A stretch of DNA of 64,000 nt, taken from Bacillus spongiae. Its GTDB lineage: Bacteria; Bacillota; Bacilli; Bacillales; Bacillaceae_K. Location: NCBI RefSeq assembly GCF_037120725.1, contig NZ_JBBAXC010000007.1:124001-188000 (forward strand), given 5' to 3'. Below the pieces are notes generated by a model. It was given only the letters and a program-made list of their open reading frames with translations. It was not told where the DNA came from and did not search any database. Both the position numbers and the translations under genes were made by a program. Shown here in pieces: positions 26,562 to 35,286 of this stretch; the stretch's first letter is position 1; the number at the start of each line of letters is the position of its first letter.

Positions 26562-29500
26562 ATGAAAAAAATTGCAGCAATTATTCTTGCAATCTGTCTT
26601 ACTGCCTCAGTCATGCTCCCGTCTACTGCATCAGCATTTCCGGGAGAAGTAGCATTAGGAGCTGGCAGTTACTCAACTGTTAAGCCTGCTGGTGTTAACG
26701 ATGTTCAACCTGATATTTATAAAACAGATAATGTTACAGGAGCAACTCCGACGAATGATTGGTGGAGTTCAACGGCTTGGGTACAATATTCAGATGCTCA
26801 GTATCCTCATCCGTTAGCAATGATTAATCAAGCGGATGGTCTACGAATCTATAATCCTAGTAATAGTATTGAAGGATTAGGTGGATTTACTAAGGGCTGG
26901 ATGAATGACATTGATGATTTTGTCCTTGGTCACTCTGGAACAAGTGCTTTTGAAGATACGAAAGTCGATCAATTTAGCGATTGGTTCGTGACAAACGAAT
27001 ATAAAAACGGGTCCAATTCTTTACATGTTACTTATGGTCATGGATCTCCGTATGTTTATGCAACTTATGAGGGTGGTAATCCAACTATCACACTTCCATC
27101 CATCCCACCGACCATTTGGTATGGTGATGCAAATAGTAATGTACTAGGAATCACAACAGAGAAGGGCAGTCATTATGCGCTATTTGGTCCAGAAGGTTCA
27201 ACGTGGACAGGAATTGGTACAAAAGAATTAACGAACAATTTAAATGGTAAAGATTATTTCTCCGTAGCGGTTTTACCAGATAATTCGGTTGAGACGCTAG
27301 AAAAATTTAAGCAATACGCTTATTCACATATTGTTGATACAAAAGTGGATTGGGCTTTTGATGAAGCGACAAGTCAAGTTAAAACTACGTACAATTTTGA
27401 AACCGTTTCCAAAGAGGGGTCTACGGAAGGAACACTGTTTGCCCTTTATCCGCACCAATGGAAACATACGAACAAAGAATTACTAACATATACGTATCCT
27501 TCTGTCCGTGGTGAAATGAAAGTAGCAGAAGGTGTCTCTTTCACAACCAATATGGACTTTAACGGAGTTTTACCTTCATTACCTGATCTTGGATCATATG
27601 ATAAAGCGACACTTGCAAGTTATATAGACGAAGCACAAAATGAAGGTGGACAACCAGATCCAGATACGTATTGGTACGGAAAACATTTAGGAAAGCTTGC
27701 TACATTAGCTCCAATTGCCGAACAAGTTGGGGATATGCAAGCGGCAAATGAATTTAGACAAGAAATGGCATCTGGGTTAGAAGATTGGTTTACTGCTAGT
27801 GATGCAAACGGCAATTTAGAAGGTGAGAGATTATTTTACTACAATCAAAACTGGGGAACTTTATTAGGATACCCTGATAGCTTTGGCTCTGTAGAGGAAA
27901 TGAATGACCACCACTTCCATTATGGCTATTTTATTAAAGCGGCTGCGGAGCTTGCTCGTGTAGATAAGGATTGGGCAAGCCAAAATCAATGGGGTCAAAT
28001 GGTAGAATTATTAATTAAAGATATTGCAAACTGGGATCGAAACGATGAAAGTTTTCCTTTCATGAGAAACTTTGACATGTATGCTGGTCATTCTTGGGCT
28101 TCTGGACATGCAAAATTCTTTGATGGCAATAACAACGAATCTTCTTCTGAAGCGATGAATGCTTGGGCAGGAATTATTTTATGGGGAGAAGCAACTGGGA
28201 ATAAAGAGTTAAGAGATCTAGGTATTTACTTATATACAACTGAAATGAATGCGATTAATGAATACTGGTTTGATGTACATGATGAAAACCATGCTCCTGG
28301 ATTTACGAAAGAAACGGCTAGTATGGTATGGGGTGGAAAAACAGTTGGAGATGCAGTATGGTGGACGGCTAACCCAGAGGAAGTTCATGGAATTAACTGG
28401 TTACCAATTACAGGAGCGTCTCTATATTTAACACAATATCCAGAGTATACGAAGCGCAACTATGATGCATTAGTGTCAGAAAATAACGGTACAAATTGGG
28501 ATGTTTGGGAAGATCTCATCTGGATGTATCGAGCGATTGAAAATCCTGAAGACGCTATTCAACAATTTAATGCCCGTGCAGATGTGTTTTCACCAGAAGC
28601 TGGAAATTCAAAAGCGAATACGTATCATTGGATCCATAATTTAAATGCTGTTGGAACAACAGATTTATCTGTAACAGCCGATTATCCAGTCTATGCTGTC
28701 TTTAAAAAGGGTAATGTGAAAACATATGTTGTGTATAATATGACGGATGAAGTGAAAACGGTTACATTCTCAGATGGAAAAGTTGTAACGGTTGAACCAC
28801 ACGAATTTAATATTGGGAATGGTGAAGTGGATCCAGGAACAGATCCAGGAACAGATCCAGGAACTGACCCAGGAACAGATCCGGGGACTGACCCAGGAAC
28901 TGACCCAGTCGATACGAAAGATGCGTTTGGAAAATTGGAAGCAGAAGATTTTGATTTGATGAGTGGTATTCAAACGGAAGCGACCACTGACACTGGTGGC
29001 GGTTCAAATGTAGGCTGGGCAAGTAATGGAGATTATATTGCCTTTGAAAATGTAGATTTTGGAGAAGGTGCGACAGGTGTTGAAGGAAGAGTAGCTTCTG
29101 AAACTTCTGGGACTATTGAATTGCGACTAGATTCTCCTGAAGGTACTTTAATAGGTGAGATTGACTTAATAAACACTGGGGGATGGCAACAATGGGAGAC
29201 TAGTTCTGCCACAATTAGCTCGACTTCAGGTGTTCATGATTTATACGTAGTATTCAAAGGAGCCCCTTCAACGGATATTGGTAACTTGAATTGGATCACC
29301 TTTACAAATGACAGTGTTAATCCAGGTAATGGTGATGTCATTGAAGAAGGAGATTATCGAATTGAAATTGAAAAGGTAGGGACGGATAGCCTTAAATTTA
29401 CGTTTAATCCTACTCAGGAACCTGCTGCTTTTGTTGACTTTCATTATGTGAAAAATAATGATGTACAACAAAATGTAAGAGCTGTTAAGGTAGGAGATGC

Positions 29501-29612
29501 TTGGGAATATACGGTTCAGGGAGTAAGTGTAGGAGATGACATTAATTTCTTCTTCACATATGAGAAAGGGTCATTAGCATACGATACGCCGAAGTATAAT
29601 TATACTTTTTAA
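26562..29612 (+). CDS. Secreted GH81 endo-beta-1,3-glucanase with CBM6 and CBM56-like modules (copy 2)
   Basis: The ATG at 26562 follows GAGGAGAG. The protein is 1016 residues, with the same order as its neighbour: signal peptide (ending TASA), GH81, CBM6, CBM56-like. Long stretches are identical to copy 1 (for example YGDANSNVLGITTEKGSHYA), so the pair is a tandem duplication. The main structural difference is a DPGT repeat linker (six 12-base units, 28830-28907) between GH81 and CBM6, which copy 1 lacks. Catalytic NDHHFHYG and NESSSEA motifs are kept, so it should be active. The linker may change reach on insoluble substrates. Confidence 0.92.
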   Translation: MKKIAAIILAICLTASVMLPSTASAFPGEVALGAGSYSTVKPAGVNDVQPDIYKTDNVTGATPTNDWWSSTAWVQYSDAQYPHPLAMINQADGLRIYNPSNSIEGLGGFTKGWMNDIDDFVLGHSGTSAFEDTKVDQFSDWFVTNEYKNGSNSLHVTYGHGSPYVYATYEGGNPTITLPSIPPTIWYGDANSNVLGITTEKGSHYALFGPEGSTWTGIGTKELTNNLNGKDYFSVAVLPDNSVETLEKFKQYAYSHIVDTKVDWAFDEATSQVKTTYNFETVSKEGSTEGTLFALYPHQWKHTNKELLTYTYPSVRGEMKVAEGVSFTTNMDFNGVLPSLPDLGSYDKATLASYIDEAQNEGGQPDPDTYWYGKHLGKLATLAPIAEQVGDMQAANEFRQEMASGLEDWFTASDANGNLEGERLFYYNQNWGTLLGYPDSFGSVEEMNDHHFHYGYFIKAAAELARVDKDWASQNQWGQMVELLIKDIANWDRNDESFPFMRNFDMYAGHSWASGHAKFFDGNNNESSSEAMNAWAGIILWGEATGNKELRDLGIYLYTTEMNAINEYWFDVHDENHAPGFTKETASMVWGGKTVGDAVWWTANPEEVHGINWLPITGASLYLTQYPEYTKRNYDALVSENNGTNWDVWEDLIWMYRAIENPEDAIQQFNARADVFSPEAGNSKANTYHWIHNLNAVGTTDLSVTADYPVYAVFKKGNVKTYVVYNMTDEVKTVTFSDGKVVTVEPHEFNIGNGEVDPGTDPGTDPGTDPGTDPGTDPGTDPVDTKDAFGKLEAEDFDLMSGIQTEATTDTGGGSNVGWASNGDYIAFENVDFGEGATGVEGRVASETSGTIELRLDSPEGTLIGEIDLINTGGWQQWETSSATISSTSGVHDLYVVFKGAPSTDIGNLNWITFTNDSVNPGNGDVIEEGDYRIEIEKVGTDSLKFTFNPTQEPAAFVDFHYVKNNDVQQNVRAVKVGDAWEYTVQGVSVGDDINFFFTYEKGSLAYDTPKYNYTF
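28830..28907 (+). repeat. 12-bp tandem repeats encoding a (DPGT)6-DP linker
   Basis: Six units of GAYCCNGGNACW encode DPGT, followed by DP. Units differ at third positions (GAT/GAC, CCA/CCG, GGA/GGG, ACA/ACT). Such repeats expand and contract by slippage. Antisense open frames over this stretch are artefacts. Confidence 0.9.
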
Positions 29613-29627
29613 TTTGATCGTTAATCC

Positions 29628-29658
29628 GAAAAAAGGACTGCAATAGCAGTCCTTTTTT
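29628..29658. terminator. Bidirectional terminator between GH81 copy 2 and the RND gene
   Basis: AAAAAAGGACTGC / GCAGTCCTTTTTT has a 4-base loop and flanking A and T runs, suited to end both convergent units. Confidence 0.88.
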
Positions 29659-29685
29659 CATTGTAATCTATTAGGTTTAAATGAT

Positions 29686-32600
29686 TTAACGGACGGCAGA
29701 TGTAGCTGAATGAGCGGTTGTTTTCTTCTTCTTTTTTAGCTTTCTGTTAATACTAAACGAAAAGCTAATATTAGCAAATAGTCGGTATACCGCCGGAATC
29801 AATAACAATGTAATGAATGTGGCAAACAATAACCCTGAAATAATAACAGTGGCCATCGGTGCTTGGTAGTTTCCTGCTGTTCCAGACGCTAAAGCCAATG
29901 GAAGCATCCCGCCAGCTGTTGTTAATGTGGTCATGAAAATTGGACGAATCCGATCTGTTCCAGCCTGCATAAGAGCCTCTTGGATCGAGTAATCTTGTTT
30001 CCGTAATTGATTCGTACGGTCAATTAATAATATAGCATTATTGAGAACAATGCCGATGAGCATAATTACTCCCATTCCTGACATCACGCTAAGCTCATGC
30101 TTTGTAATGAATAAGCCAAGGATTACGCCGACAATCGTCATTGGAATAACGGCCATGACAACGAGTGGATGAATGAGATGATTGAATTGAACCGCCATGA
30201 CGAGATAAACTAAGAAGATGGAAATAATCAAAATGAGCAGCATTTCTATCATGACTTGCTGTTGCTGTTCGAGATCACCAGCAACGGAAATGTCATATCC
30301 TAACGGTGTTTCAAAATTATTGATTAATCGTTGAACGTCTAGGTTAACTGTCCCTAAGTCTGTTCCTTCAATGTCCGCAGAGATAGAAACAAAGCGTTCT
30401 CCATCTGTATGTGAAATTTCATTTGGTGTATTCATACTTTCTAATTCAATAAAGTGAGAAAGTTTTCTTTCTCCAATTTCAGTTGGTATGGTTAAATTTA
30501 ATAAATCTGAGCGTTGAGCGGTCGTCTCTTCCCACCGTACCTTCAATGGAATGGTTTCATTATCTAAAGAAAGAGCTCCCACCTCCATTTGAAGAAAGGC
30601 TTGCTCAATATATTGTGAAATTTGTGATGGTGTTACCCTTGCTTCTTCCATTTCTTTTTCCTTTAATTTAATTTCTTCTTCAATCGTCGTTCGATCAACT
30701 GAAGTCTTTACTCCAACGACTCCTTTTATACTTTCCAGTTCATTTTGAAAGGTTGCTGCAATGGTTTGCAAGTCCTCAAAATCTTCGCCTGAGATGGTCA
30801 CTTGAATAGGAGAACTACTACTACCAGTCAATGAACTAGCCACACTTTCGATTGGTCCATTTTCCTCCAATGTACGTAAAGAACTGAGTATTTCTTCATT
30901 GACTTCTTTTTGCTCGCGGGTTATTTCGTCCCCTTTTGTCATATTAATAATTAAATAAAACATAGTTCCATTGTCCATGATGTAAGTCGTTTCTACATCT
31001 TGAATACCAACTAATGTATTCGTTATTTCTGTTATTACTTCCTCTTTATCCTCTAGGGACAAGCCTGACTCAACATCAACCGCTAATTCAGTATAACGAT
31101 TAAACATATCTGGCATAATGGTCATGGGAATTTTCGATATAAGTAGGAACGATCCTATAAATAGGATGAGGAATAAACCGATAACTGCTACACTATAGCG
31201 CTTTTTACTCACTATCCATTGGATTAATTTACGATAGGCTTTAATGATAGGACCATTCGTCCGCTTTTCAGCATGTTTTCGTAGCTTTAAGAATTTTTCT
31301 GATAACGTAGGGATTAAGGTAAAAGAAACGACTACAGAACTAATAAGGGTAATGGCTACGACAGCTGATAATATTATCATAAATTGCCCTATTTCACCGC
31401 CGAGCAATCCGATTGGAAGAAAGACAACGATGGTGGTAAGCATTGAGGCAAATACAGCTGTCGCGACTTCTTTCGTTCCATCCAAAACCGCAACAAAATT
31501 AGAAAGTCCTTGTTCCTTTTTCCTGTAAATGGATTCAAGTATGACAATGGAAGAATCGACCATCATTCCAATCCCTAAACCAAGTGCAATTAAAGTTAAT
31601 ATATTAAAACTGTAGTCAAACAGCCACATTGTCAAGAAGGTAAGTAGAATGGAGGTAGGGATCGAAAGCCCAATAATAAAAGTTGCTCGCAAATTACGTA
31701 AAAACAAAAATAAAATGACGATTGCAATGAGTCCACCAATAATAATATTGTTGGTTACTCCATCGAGGGAATCTTTAATATAGTCAGCTTGTGCCACGAT
31801 TTCCATGATGTCGAAGCCATTGACTAAATTCTCATCACGGATCGCTTGAATTTCATTTCGGACTGCTTCGGCCATTTCAATTTGTGTTACATCAGTCACG
31901 CGTCCAACTTGAATAAAGATTAGATCTTTCGTCCCATCTTTCCAAACAAATGAAGATGATTCCAAAGGTTGAAGTGATATGTTTGCAATGTCACTAAGGG
32001 GTATAGAGCCAGATGGAGAAGGGATACTAATGTTTTTTACATCATCTATACTGTTTAAGGAAGTATTCCAACGAAGAGAGGGATTGTTTGCTTCACCGCT
32101 AAATGTTCCGAGAGTAGTGGTAGTATTAGTATTCGATATCGTATTGATAGCTTGCTGAAAATCAATACCGAGTTCAGTAATTTTGCTTCGATTAAAATCA
32201 ATGGTCAGTTCTTGCTCGAAACTACCAGAAAGCATCACATCACGAACTTCTGGTAAAGCTTCTAATCTTGGTTCGAGTACTTCTTTTGCAAAAGTAGTCA
32301 TTTCTTTCATGTCTCCACCTGAGATATCCATGAAAAATTCGTAACCTTGGTTTATACTGATTTGTCCAGCAATCACGTTCTTTATTCCTGGGTTGTTTGC
32401 TGCTGCAGAATTTACCACACTTTCTACTTCTGCTGAAAGTTCATTCCCCCTTCCTCTCTCAAACATGATTGTCATATTGCTCTTGCCGATAATAGTTGTG
32501 GAGTGGACATCTGTTACTCCATTTATTGAGAGGAGTTGCTTTTCGATAGGAGTCGTAATCGTACGTTCTACTTCAATCGCTGCCATATCTCCTGCATCAA

Positions 32601-32745
32601 TTTCAACGAAAGCACTATCAAAGTCCATTTCAGGGAATAATTCTCTATCTAGTTGGAAAACGGAGTAACTACCAATCGCCAAAATGAATAGGACAAGTAA
32701 ACCTACAAGTATCTTTCTGTTCAAAATAAACTTTAATAATTTCAT
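29686..32745 (-). CDS. RND-family efflux transporter (SwrC/AcrB-type)
   Basis: The ATG at 32745 has AAAGGAGAA upstream; the frame that opens at 32844 is less likely. The protein is 1019 residues, with twelve expected membrane helices and two large extracellular loops, as in AcrB/HAE1 pumps and B. subtilis SwrC (YerP). In helix 4 the usual VDDA is VDSS (one Asp kept). In helix 10 the usual lysine segment reads LNNAILLID, so the classical Asp-Asp-Lys proton relay is altered; NNAI is common in this Gram-positive subgroup. SwrC exports surfactin-like compounds, but the substrate here is unknown. It is monocistronic with no adaptor-protein gene beside it. Confidence 0.88.
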   Translation of the reverse strand: MKLLKFILNRKILVGLLVLFILAIGSYSVFQLDRELFPEMDFDSAFVEIDAGDMAAIEVERTITTPIEKQLLSINGVTDVHSTTIIGKSNMTIMFERGRGNELSAEVESVVNSAAANNPGIKNVIAGQISINQGYEFFMDISGGDMKEMTTFAKEVLEPRLEALPEVRDVMLSGSFEQELTIDFNRSKITELGIDFQQAINTISNTNTTTTLGTFSGEANNPSLRWNTSLNSIDDVKNISIPSPSGSIPLSDIANISLQPLESSSFVWKDGTKDLIFIQVGRVTDVTQIEMAEAVRNEIQAIRDENLVNGFDIMEIVAQADYIKDSLDGVTNNIIIGGLIAIVILFLFLRNLRATFIIGLSIPTSILLTFLTMWLFDYSFNILTLIALGLGIGMMVDSSIVILESIYRKKEQGLSNFVAVLDGTKEVATAVFASMLTTIVVFLPIGLLGGEIGQFMIILSAVVAITLISSVVVSFTLIPTLSEKFLKLRKHAEKRTNGPIIKAYRKLIQWIVSKKRYSVAVIGLFLILFIGSFLLISKIPMTIMPDMFNRYTELAVDVESGLSLEDKEEVITEITNTLVGIQDVETTYIMDNGTMFYLIINMTKGDEITREQKEVNEEILSSLRTLEENGPIESVASSLTGSSSSPIQVTISGEDFEDLQTIAATFQNELESIKGVVGVKTSVDRTTIEEEIKLKEKEMEEARVTPSQISQYIEQAFLQMEVGALSLDNETIPLKVRWEETTAQRSDLLNLTIPTEIGERKLSHFIELESMNTPNEISHTDGERFVSISADIEGTDLGTVNLDVQRLINNFETPLGYDISVAGDLEQQQQVMIEMLLILIISIFLVYLVMAVQFNHLIHPLVVMAVIPMTIVGVILGLFITKHELSVMSGMGVIMLIGIVLNNAILLIDRTNQLRKQDYSIQEALMQAGTDRIRPIFMTTLTTAGGMLPLALASGTAGNYQAPMATVIISGLLFATFITLLLIPAVYRLFANISFSFSINRKLKKKKKTTAHSATSAVR

Positions 32746-33063
32746 TCTTTTTCTCCTTTTCGAATTCAGTAATGAAAAGCACTTGTTACGTGAACAGTAT
32801 AACTGAATATTCCGGGATAAATTCAAAGTATTTTCATTATTCATAAAAATTACAACTGGAGGATGAGAAGAAGGTGCACCTCAAGTAGGAATTTTTTATA
32901 GGGAGATCTTCAGTAGGGGATTATTAGGAAAAATTACGCACAAGTTAACCTTTGTATGACATTGATAAAATGTGGCTAATTTAAGAAATCCACATTAAAA
33001 AGCAAACCATGAACGTTGATTTTATTATGTGTGCTATACTACGGAGTGTAGGAGGGATAAAAG
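32746..33063. other. Divergent intergenic region between RND pump and ferritin
   Basis: About 320 bases without a gene hold the promoters of both. An inverted repeat AATGTGG / CCACATT with a 14-base spacer lies at about 32969-32997. A TATACT box lies near 33035, upstream of ferritin. No clear Fur or PerR box was seen. Confidence 0.35.
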
Positions 33064-33570
33064 ATGATTAGTGAGAAATTAGCCAAAGGTTTAAATGATC
33101 AAATGAATTATGAGTTCTATTCTGCGCATGCGTATATGGCTATGGCCGCTTATTGCTCAGCAGAAAATTTAGATGGTTTTGCCAACTTCTTTTTAATTCA
33201 AGCAGAAGAAGAGCGCTTTCATGCAATGAAATTTTATAACTTTATTAATGATTTAGGTGAACGTGTGGAAGTTGATGGATTCACGGACCCAAATAACGAA
33301 TTTACTTCTGTTTTAGATGCATTCGAAAATGGCTTAAAGCATGAAAAAGAAGTCACACGTCGAATTTATCAGCTAGCAGATATGGCACTTGATGAGAGAG
33401 AGCATGCAACAATGACGTTTTTAAAATGGTTCATTGAAGAGCAAGTAGAAGAGGAAGCGTTATTTGATGGATTAATTCAAAAATTAAGACGAATTGACCA
33501 AGATAGCAATGCATTCTTTATGCTAGAAAATGAACTTGGACAAAGAACATTTGTGGCTGAAGAAGAATAG
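33064..33570 (+). CDS. Bacterial non-haem ferritin
   Basis: This 168-residue four-helix protein has ferroxidase ligands at the positions known for bacterial ferritins: E17, E50 and H53 (NYEFYSAHAY and EEERFHAM), with further Glu/Gln in the third and fourth helices (EEQVEEEALF). It would form a 24-subunit cytoplasmic cage that oxidises and stores iron. AGGAGGG precedes the ATG. A very strong terminator follows immediately, so it is a single-gene unit. Confidence 0.93.
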   Translation: MISEKLAKGLNDQMNYEFYSAHAYMAMAAYCSAENLDGFANFFLIQAEEERFHAMKFYNFINDLGERVEVDGFTDPNNEFTSVLDAFENGLKHEKEVTRRIYQLADMALDEREHATMTFLKWFIEEQVEEEALFDGLIQKLRRIDQDSNAFFMLENELGQRTFVAEEE

Positions 33571-33573
33571 GAA

Positions 33574-33617
33574 CAACTAGAAGCACCTGATTTCATCAGG
33601 TGCTTCTAGTTGTTTTT
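33574..33617 (+). terminator. Strong terminator after ferritin
   Basis: CAACTAGAAGCACCTGAT pairs perfectly over 18 bp with a 3-base loop and is followed by five T. Confidence 0.9.
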
Positions 33618-33721
33618 CAGAAGATTCAAAGTATATTGTTATGCTTTAAAGTGGGAAAGTTAGGAGTGAAAAAATTCATCATCTTCGTTAAGAGGTGCTT
33701 TATTTTAAAAAACAACCCCTT

Positions 33722-34612
33722 TCATTGTAATAAAAGATGATGAATGTCATCTAGTTTCCTATGAATTAAAGGAGTATACTGATGATTATTTTGAATATCG
33801 AACATAAATAGTGCTTTACTCATAAACTCGTAAGCACTCTGCCAATCATTCAGGGCTTCATAATTATAGCCAATATGGTAGTGTAGTTCGGCAAACAAGT
33901 ACATATTATCGGTTTCTTGACACCATTCTATTCCTTCCATGCAGTAATGTATCGATTGCTCGTACTCTTCCTTTCTCGTTAATCCTTTTGCTGTGTTATA
34001 TAAAATACGGGTTTTAATTGTAGGATCAATTTGAGTATGCAATGAGTCTAGTTGACCCATAATTCCTTTATACTCGAGTAACATGAGGTCATACTCATGT
34101 TGTTCAAAGTAGATGACACTTTTACTATTAATGATTTCAATCTCTCTTTCGCTATAAACTTTAAGATGTTGATTTGTCAGTTCAATTGCTTGATTGAGTA
34201 TAGAAATGGCTTCTTTTGGTTGGTTATCGAGGTGATAGAGACAAATTCCTTGGTGCCACAATAGTAACTGGAAATTGTATTTATTATTGATTACTAAAGG
34301 ATTCTTTCGTTCATCATGAATAATGTCTTGAATTTTTTTGTACTCCATTTTCCGCCGATACTGTTTCAAAAGACTTTCAAGTTCCTTTATATAACTAATG
34401 TTTGGCGAGGAAGCAATGTCAAAAAAGTAGTTAAGGTCGACACCTAATTTTTTTGCAATTTGATAAAGGGTAGTAGCATACGGGTAAACTAGCCCTTTTT
34501 CAATTTTACTGATTTGAGCTTGCGTACAAATGCCTTTACTCAGTTCAGTTTGAGACATTCCAATTGACTTTCTTAACATAAAGATTTCCTCACCTATTTT
34601 AGAAAAGTCCAA
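33722..34612 (-). CDS. PlcR-type HTH-TPR regulator (RRNPP family quorum-sensing receptor)
   Basis: The protein has 296 residues from a TTG at 34612, chosen because AAAGGAGAA lies six bases upstream; the longer TTG at 34630 would put that site inside the gene. Residues 1-60 form an XRE helix-turn-helix (MLRKSIGMSQTELSKGICTQ, then ISKIEKGLVYP). The remaining 230 residues are TPR-like helical repeats, the peptide-binding part of PlcR, NprR, PrgX and Rgg regulators. Length is close to PlcR (285). It is divergent from a secreted peptide gene with five ELPPVH repeats and sits beside an M4 protease. It is expected to bind the re-imported peptide in the cytoplasm and control the protease, and possibly the peptide gene. 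Confidence 0.85.
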   Translation of the reverse strand: MDFSKIGEEIFMLRKSIGMSQTELSKGICTQAQISKIEKGLVYPYATTLYQIAKKLGVDLNYFFDIASSPNISYIKELESLLKQYRRKMEYKKIQDIIHDERKNPLVINNKYNFQLLLWHQGICLYHLDNQPKEAISILNQAIELTNQHLKVYSEREIEIINSKSVIYFEQHEYDLMLLEYKGIMGQLDSLHTQIDPTIKTRILYNTAKGLTRKEEYEQSIHYCMEGIEWCQETDNMYLFAELHYHIGYNYEALNDWQSAYEFMSKALFMFDIQNNHQYTPLIHRKLDDIHHLLLQ

Positions 34613-34640
34613 GGCAGATTCTCCTTTCAATAGGGTATAA

Positions 34641-34653
34641 AATATTCCTATAA
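34641..34653. promoter_or_regulatory. Candidate regulator box, copy 1
   Basis: AATATTCCTATAA lies 29-41 bases before the regulator start and recurs exactly at 35139-35151 before the protease gene. See the protease-side copy for the palindromic form. Confidence 0.4.
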
Positions 34654-34736
34654 TTATATTTTTGTTGTTTTTGAGAGAATATAGACGAAAAGCTATGAAT
34701 AATGTAATTTAATTAAGAATTTTCAGAAAAAAGATA

Positions 34737-34756
34737 ATATACTGTTAGTATATAAT
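34737..34756 (+). promoter_or_regulatory. Palindrome overlapping the -10 box of the peptide gene
   Basis: ATATACT-GTT-AGTATAT (34737-34753) runs into a perfect TATAAT at 34751-34756. No good -35 hexamer is seen 17 bases upstream. A promoter with a weak -35 and a palindrome over the spacer is consistent with control by a dimeric regulator. Confidence 0.45.
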
Positions 34757-34792
34757 AAAACATATTCTAAGATTTTTGAAGGAGGAGATATA

Positions 34793-34993
34793 ATGAAAAA
34801 AGTAAGTAAAGCAATAATCTTTTCAATTGTTATGATTAGTGTTAGTTTTGGAGCTTCCAACTACATAGGGGCTGAAGAGTTACCACCGGTTCATGCTGGT
34901 GAGCTACCACCGGTTCATGCTGGTGAGTTACCACCAGTTCACGCTGGTGAGCTACCGCCAGTTCACAGTACCGAACTACCACCAGTCCATTAA
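34793..34993 (+). CDS. Secreted pro-peptide with five ELPPVH repeats (putative multi-copy pheromone precursor)
   Basis: There are 66 codons behind GAAGGAGGAG, an excellent start. Residues 1-27 form a Sec signal peptide (MKKVSKAIIFSIVMISVSFG, with a likely cut after YIGA). The rest is five copies of ELPPVH on an 8-residue period, with spacers AG, AG, AG and ST. The protein ends exactly at the last His. The repeats differ only at synonymous positions (TTA/CTA, CCA/CCG, GTT/GTC, CAT/CAC, GAG/GAA). The acidic-Leu-Pro start recalls the PapR heptapeptide ADLPFEF. Next to a PlcR-type receptor it is best read as a signalling pro-peptide; a protease-modulating peptide is the alternative. Confidence 0.8.
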   Translation: MKKVSKAIIFSIVMISVSFGASNYIGAEELPPVHAGELPPVHAGELPPVHAGELPPVHSTELPPVH

Positions 34994-35031
34994 TAGAAAT
35001 AGGATAATAGTTAGTCTATTGAGATGATTGC

Positions 35032-35071
35032 AAGCGAATCTTCCTACTGAAAGGATATTCGCTTTTTTTAT
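35032..35071 (+). terminator. Terminator after the peptide gene
   Basis: AAGCGAAT / ATTCGCTT outer stem with an inner TTCCT/AGGA pairing is followed by seven T. The peptide gene is therefore its own transcription unit. Confidence 0.85.
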
Positions 35072-35286
35072 TTAAGGGACCGCTTACTAATTTAATTGTA
35101 ATTTAAAATCTATCATAGAAATAATAATTTAATAGTCAATATTCCTATAAGAATAGTTTTATATAAAATAGTTAGAATAATAAGAAAAATAAGATAAGAA
35201 GCACTAAAATTTCGCTATTTATTACGGAAAATGAGAATTAACGACTTTATTTATTGATGATAGTCTTGTCTTAAGGAGGAGATAAA
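35072..35286 (+). promoter_or_regulatory. Protease promoter region with candidate regulator box, copy 2
   Basis: The near-palindrome TATTCCTATAAGAATA (35140-35155, 7 of 8 pairs) lies about 130 bases before the protease start. It is the same length as the PlcR box TATGNAWWWWTNCATA but differs in sequence. The 13-base core AATATTCCTATAA is identical to a site before the regulator. A TATAAA-type -10 follows at about 35162. Confidence 0.4.

Noticed and set aside
28770-29022. Antisense frames rich in SWVSSWICSWI-type and DLFLGQFLDLFLD-type repeats
   Set aside because: They are the complementary reading of the DPGT linker repeats in the GH81 gene.
34793-34993. Idea that the ELPPVH protein is a bacteriocin or metal-binding peptide
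   Set aside because: It has no immunity or dedicated export gene and no Cys; location beside a PlcR-type receptor makes a signal precursor more likely, though a protease-modulating role is not excluded.
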